A stretch of DNA of 26,165 nucleotides from a virus. Below are positions 22,412 to 26,165 of the stretch, in pieces (positions within the stretch are counted from its first letter, which is position 1; the number at the start of each line of letters is the position of its first letter). Below the pieces are notes generated by a model. It made no database searches, was not told the DNA's origin, and saw only the letters and a list, made by a program, of their open reading frames with translations. The DNA is taken from the IMG/VR virus record IMGVR_UViG_3300043775_004247, positions 1 through 26,165 of that record; one strand, given 5' to 3'. A program made the translations under genes and the position numbers.

Positions 22412-22882
22412 ATGGAAGACGAACCAAAAGTTACAGTTGAAGATTTACTAGCTCAATTACAAGCTCCCGTTGTAACTGAAAGACAGATAGAGGCTCCTAG
22501 ACCACCTCTCCGCAAGGAAGATTTAGAGGACTTTGTAATACAAAAAAGCAGTACCCTTGTTGATGAGACACTTGGCATGATAACAAACGTAAGGGATTAT
22601 ATTACTTCAGCTCCAGAGAGTAAGGATGTTTCTTCAATAGCAGAGTTAATAAACGCTGCATCTTCCGCTATAGAAACGTTAAACAAAATAGTTATATCGA
22701 ATAAAAAGAACGAAACATCTATTAAAGTCAAGGAAATGGATGTAGCTGCTAAGAAAGAAATACATACTGCGGAAGGTAATCTCAAAGTAGCACTTAAGAG
22801 GGAAGAGCTATTTAGTATGTTGTTTAACGAAGCAAAGCCTGTTGAAGCTCAGGTTGTAGAAACTAAGCAAATCGAAAACTAA
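22412..22882 (+). CDS. Helical protein, possibly small terminase (gp16)-like (156 aa)
   Basis: Mostly helical, charged protein. Residues about 35-105 form two predicted helices (EDFVIQKSSTLVDETLGMI, then SSIAELINAASSAIETLNKI) separated by a short turn with APESKDV, followed by a long Lys/Glu-rich helix (VKEMDVAAKKEIHTAEGN). This helix-turn-helix-plus-tail pattern, with a conserved-type stretch of small residues before TLNK, resembles small terminase subunits of T4-like phages (gp16), which regulate the packaging motor. The match is by pattern only, and a scaffold or other virion protein is also possible. The gene is on the plus strand with its own TATAAATA box. It ends in a 4-bp overlap with the stop of the 1054-aa gene on the other strand. 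Confidence 0.7.
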   Translation: MEDEPKVTVEDLLAQLQAPVVTERQIEAPRPPLRKEDLEDFVIQKSSTLVDETLGMITNVRDYITSAPESKDVSSIAELINAASSAIETLNKIVISNKKNETSIKVKEMDVAAKKEIHTAEGNLKVALKREELFSMLFNEAKPVEAQVVETKQIEN

Positions 22883-25800
22883 CCGCCAACTGATGGTTTG
22901 CCGGATTTATCAGCTTTCTTATATTTTTCACAGCTAAACAGCTGCTCAACAATCTTCTGTTTAATCTCTTCAAGTAATTGCTTAAATGTTTTCTTCATGT
23001 TCTTAAGTAATTTAAGAATGTTAAATTGATCGAGAATACGTTCGACAAATTTTGTAACCATATCTATAACCATTTGTTTTACATCTTTAAACTTCATTTT
23101 AAGAAGTGCTTCAAGATCTGGGAATGTAATTAAGGGTAATTCAAAATTACAAATAATTGAGTAAAGCTGTTCTTGCATTTTTATTAAACCTGTTAAGCTC
23201 GTAGGTGGCCCGGATGTGGCGACACTTGCTGCAAGGCTAAGTAAATCTTTAATAGAGCCGAGATCTACAGAAGGTAATATAGAAGGTATTTTTAACTCTT
23301 CTAAGAAAAGACCTGGATCGAGTGCTTCTAAAAGCTCTGATGATGTAGGCAGCAATCCACCTGCAAAATCAGCACCGCCTACTAGACCGCCAAGCTGATT
23401 AAGACCACCTGCTGCATCATCATATGCACTAGCCCATGGATTTTCTGCTAAAGGATCTGTAAAATTAGTAAACTGATCACTTATCGCACCCGCTAGTATA
23501 TTAGTTGTATTCTCACCACTAAAGACACCTTGAAGTAATTCGCCACCCAAGTCCGCAAATTGGGAAGGTATACCGAGGAGCGCTAATTGTGAGGATGCGG
23601 TTGCAGGTGATGATGTATCAATAGCGTTTGTTAGTGCAGGTGTCGCTGATGTTGAGAGTCTTTGTATAATAGACTTACAAGGATTAAGACCTGCAGATAT
23701 ACGTTTCAATAAGTAATCTACTTTTTGATATACACCTTCAACATTAATAAAGAATGTATATATATCAGATTTCTGTCTGTTACTGTATTTACCCGCTCCA
23801 AGGCTATCTAATAGTGTTGTCATTTGTGCTAGTACATCGGTGCTTGATTGTGCTTGCTCGTTCTGTGCTGTCTGTATGCTACTGACACCAGGCGCTGATA
23901 CTGCTCCTGAACCTTGTTGCTCGGTAGGTGTTGATGATGGGGTACTCGCTACTGGTGCACTTTGCTGTGTTTCTACTGGTACATCAGTAAAGAAAGCATC
24001 GTACTGACCTGCCGGCTGACCACCTTCTGACGGTAACTCTGATTCTATTATTTCAAGACCACGCGAATCATACTGTGTCGTCAAAGCAGCGGGTGCAGTT
24101 GCAGGTTGCGGTGCTGGTGCTGTTCCTGCCTGATCTTCATTTGCTGTATCTTCAAAAAATGCATCAGTATCTATAACTGTTTGGCCTCTTATAGTTCTTG
24201 TAGCTGCCGCTTCTTCTGCTGCAGTTACATTGCTATTTACGTTTCTACTATTTATTATTGCTTGTGCTGCTGCATTCACCCCTGCATTGTTGATAGGCTG
24301 GGTAGGTTGTGTACCCTGTACGTTGTTTAAAAATGACGTGAGACCGCTACGTGTTAAGGACCCATTCGGTACTCTAGTTGTTGGATCGAGTTGGAATGTG
24401 AGGCTATGTCCACTCCCACCGGTAACTCGTCTACCTGCTTCTGTTGTTACTATAGGTATACCGAGGGTTTGTGCTAATCGACCCGATACTTCACCCCACC
24501 CATTTTCTGCTGGTCCATTGTCACCGATAATAGCACGTACTGTTGTTCCGTTTTTATTTGTTACATAAACAACTGTACCTAAAGGATACTGCGCACCTAG
24601 TGAAGAATCATAAACATATCTTCCGTTAGCTCCGCGTACCATAGTAGGCGCAACAACGAAGATATCTGTTTCACCATTAAGAAAACCATCCTGTACTCTA
24701 TATGATGTTTTAAATTGACCGATCGCTGGTCCAGAGTATATCTTGGCGTTTGGTGAACCATCCCAATCGAGTCTAGCTTCTGCAGCATTGAATGTATTGC
24801 CGTCTGTTGCTGCTGGTATATCGTCAATAAATTCTGAAGGGGGTAGTTCTGGTAATGTTGATGATTCTGTTATTATCTCACCACTACTTATCTCCGATCT
24901 AACTACACCACCGCTTGGTGTTATAATTTGCGAACCACGGCTTTGGAAGAAATTATTAATGATATCACCTTGAGCAGCTTTTTGTACTAAAGCCTGTGCT
25001 TGCGATAAGCTTGCAATCTCGTTTATCTCATTAAGAATACCGGCTGCCTGCTCTTCGCCTGACAATACAATAAAGTCTTTATCTGCAGCTGTTGCAGGTC
25101 TGTTGTCCCGGTAATTAAACCCAGATTTGTTACCTATATTACCAAGGTAACTTATATACCTAAAAATACGTATATCACTAATTGCTGCTTTTAACCCGAA
25201 CACCAATGCTTTTACACCGGTATTAAGTTTAACAAATGTAGGTAAATCATTAATTAAGTTAACACCATGGGCGAGGGTAGCATCAACCGCGAGATTTGCT
25301 TGTACTGTTGTATTACCATAAGCAACCGGTATAAGGTTACGTCTCATTAAAGCGGTGTTAAACTTGCTTAAATTAAACATTATATTTCTTGTTGTCGGGC
25401 TTATTTTGTTTTCTGAAGATGCAGAAAATGGTATTGGTACACCGTATCTTTCTTGTGTTATGTCGATAAGTGGCAACGTGGAATCGAGTTGCATATATTT
25501 GGTATTTGCCATCACACCAATACTGTCGCTTGTAACATCAAAGAAATTACTGAGGTCAGTGCTACTCAAGTCAGTAGGCACGACACCAATAGCTGATGAA
25601 CCTGCTTGCACTAAAGGGTTATTTGCAAGATTGCGTACACTTGTAGCTGCTTCAGTTGCGAACCTAGAGAGACCTTGTGGCACCAATCTCGATAAAAAGT
25701 TATTTGTGAACGAGCTGCCTGAAGTACTTTCTCGCGTAATCTCCCTGTATGAATATTTTTTTCTTACAACCCAGTGAAGAATAGAATCGTTCGCATACCT

Positions 25801-26043
25801 AAAGGATTTAAATAGACTTTCAACATTTGTAAAAAAAGAGTTAAGTTCTGATACCACATTACCAACTTTAAAGCTATTGCGGAAATTCGCAGCAGCTTTT
25901 ATTTCTTGTTCGCTTGCCTTATTACCAAGACCGCTTTTTAATTTTATTGACCCGTTGTTTAAATATACAAGAGATCCGGTAACATTAGCGTCAGCAATGC
26001 TCTGGCTACCTGTAATAACGTTTGTATTACCTCTCCTGCTCAT
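22879..26043 (-). CDS. Large tail/baseplate protein with an embedded GH75 (chitosanase)-like domain (1054 aa)
   Basis: Residues 1-420 are a structural region of unknown fold. Residues about 424-560 resemble glycoside hydrolase family 75: RLDWDGSPNAK, then GETDIFVVAP, a strand GTVVYVTNKNGTTVRAIIGD, and DNGPAENGWGEVSGRLAQTL then GIP. The acidic residues D508 and E518 (or E513) are candidate catalytic pair members. Residues about 570-740 are Ala/Pro/Gln/Thr-rich and probably a flexible linker. The C-terminus (about 960-1054) is strongly helical and Lys-rich (ILKLLKNMKKTFKQLLEEIK). Baseplate hubs often carry a wall-degrading domain (for example T4 gp5), so a hub or tail-lysin role is plausible. 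The ATG at 26043 overlaps the upstream gene (ATGA). Catalytic activity is unproven. Confidence 0.75.
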   Translation of the reverse strand: MSRRGNTNVITGSQSIADANVTGSLVYLNNGSIKLKSGLGNKASEQEIKAAANFRNSFKVGNVVSELNSFFTNVESLFKSFRYANDSILHWVVRKKYSYREITRESTSGSSFTNNFLSRLVPQGLSRFATEAATSVRNLANNPLVQAGSSAIGVVPTDLSSTDLSNFFDVTSDSIGVMANTKYMQLDSTLPLIDITQERYGVPIPFSASSENKISPTTRNIMFNLSKFNTALMRRNLIPVAYGNTTVQANLAVDATLAHGVNLINDLPTFVKLNTGVKALVFGLKAAISDIRIFRYISYLGNIGNKSGFNYRDNRPATAADKDFIVLSGEEQAAGILNEINEIASLSQAQALVQKAAQGDIINNFFQSRGSQIITPSGGVVRSEISSGEIITESSTLPELPPSEFIDDIPAATDGNTFNAAEARLDWDGSPNAKIYSGPAIGQFKTSYRVQDGFLNGETDIFVVAPTMVRGANGRYVYDSSLGAQYPLGTVVYVTNKNGTTVRAIIGDNGPAENGWGEVSGRLAQTLGIPIVTTEAGRRVTGGSGHSLTFQLDPTTRVPNGSLTRSGLTSFLNNVQGTQPTQPINNAGVNAAAQAIINSRNVNSNVTAAEEAAATRTIRGQTVIDTDAFFEDTANEDQAGTAPAPQPATAPAALTTQYDSRGLEIIESELPSEGGQPAGQYDAFFTDVPVETQQSAPVASTPSSTPTEQQGSGAVSAPGVSSIQTAQNEQAQSSTDVLAQMTTLLDSLGAGKYSNRQKSDIYTFFINVEGVYQKVDYLLKRISAGLNPCKSIIQRLSTSATPALTNAIDTSSPATASSQLALLGIPSQFADLGGELLQGVFSGENTTNILAGAISDQFTNFTDPLAENPWASAYDDAAGGLNQLGGLVGGADFAGGLLPTSSELLEALDPGLFLEELKIPSILPSVDLGSIKDLLSLAASVATSGPPTSLTGLIKMQEQLYSIICNFELPLITFPDLEALLKMKFKDVKQMVIDMVTKFVERILDQFNILKLLKNMKKTFKQLLEEIKQKIVEQLFSCEKYKKADKSGKPSVGG

Positions 26044-26165
26044 ATACTTGTATCACTATTTAATTGATTCTTTAGGTATGTCTTCATACATCTTATATCT
26101 GTATAATATTCACCGTTAATAAAATGATGCTCAACACCTATAATAAAATATATACCTAATATTTT
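26040..26165 (-). CDS. C-terminus of an upstream gene, possibly baseplate hub-related (partial)
   Basis: The minus-strand frame is open from the window edge to a TGA at 26042-26040 that overlaps the ATG of the 1054-aa gene. The 41 visible residues include FIIGVEHHFINGEYYTDIRC and end SDTSI. A closing strand pair of this kind (I-x-G-V-x-H-x-F-x-x-G-x-Y-x-T) is common at the ends of phage baseplate-hub and tail proteins (gp27/GpD-like). The gene order, just before a possible tail-lysin, fits a hub protein. Too little is visible for a firm call. Confidence 0.6.
   Translation of the reverse strand, partial: KILGIYFIIGVEHHFINGEYYTDIRCMKTYLKNQLNSDTSI
26057..26064 (-). promoter_or_regulatory. Weak late promoter-like box before the 1054-aa gene
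   Basis: The minus strand reads ATTAAATA, ending 13 nt before the ATG at 26043. It lies inside the coding region of the upstream gene, where AT-rich codons could produce it by chance. Confidence 0.3.

Noticed and set aside
25355-25777. 140-aa plus-strand open frame
   Set aside because: Lies fully opposite the N-terminal part of the 1054-aa gene, has no start signal, and its protein has no recognisable pattern.

Overview
The window is a fragment of an AT-rich tailed-phage genome with a T4-like contractile tail. The main evidence is adjacent genes for a gp25-like baseplate wedge protein (16923-17465) and a gp6-like baseplate protein (15065-16921). A gp44-like sliding-clamp loader, a dUTPase and very large virion proteins fit the same picture. 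No bacterial genes, tRNAs, CRISPR arrays or insertion sequences were seen. The host cannot be read from the sequence; a marine or aquatic origin is only an impression from protein style.

Layout, left to right. Nearly everything is on the minus strand, so transcription runs right to left. Positions 1-8383 form a fibre/adhesin locus: four proteins carrying a 14-residue repeat with one Trp per unit (461, 531, 300 and 761 aa), an L-type-lectin-like protein (310 aa), an autotransporter-like beta-helix protein (287 aa) and a 69-aa protein. Positions 8392-15065 encode two giant proteins of 1056 and 1164 aa; the second has a PKD domain and a Vgb/NHL-like beta-propeller. They lie directly downstream of gp6 and gp25 and are probably further baseplate or tail parts. 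A plus-strand gene of unknown function (17534-18130) interrupts the minus-strand run. Next come the clamp loader (18132-19058) and dUTPase (19062-19526), then four tandem paralogues of a family-29 (sialyltransferase-like) glycosyltransferase (19574-22345). A second plus-strand gene (22412-22882, possibly a small terminase-like protein) meets tail to tail a 1054-aa minus-strand protein with an embedded GH75 (chitosanase)-like domain (22879-26043). Upstream of that is the C-terminus of another gene, possibly baseplate hub-related.

Regulation. Ten gene starts on both strands are preceded by an octamer close to TATAAATA, the T4-type late promoter. In nine it ends only 5-10 nt before the ATG; the tenth (26057-26064) is weaker and 13 nt away. 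Other genes are coupled by 1-4 nt overlaps (ATGA, TAATG) or 1-3 nt gaps. There is almost no intergenic DNA; the longest gene-free stretch is about 93 bp (2375-2467), and nothing was recognised in it.

How the parts may work together (inference): the right and middle parts supply baseplate and hub proteins, one with a possible wall- or glycan-degrading domain. The left part supplies a multi-component adhesion apparatus with lectin-like and beta-helix tips on Trp-repeat stalks. The four glycosyltransferases may decorate virion proteins or host surface glycans.
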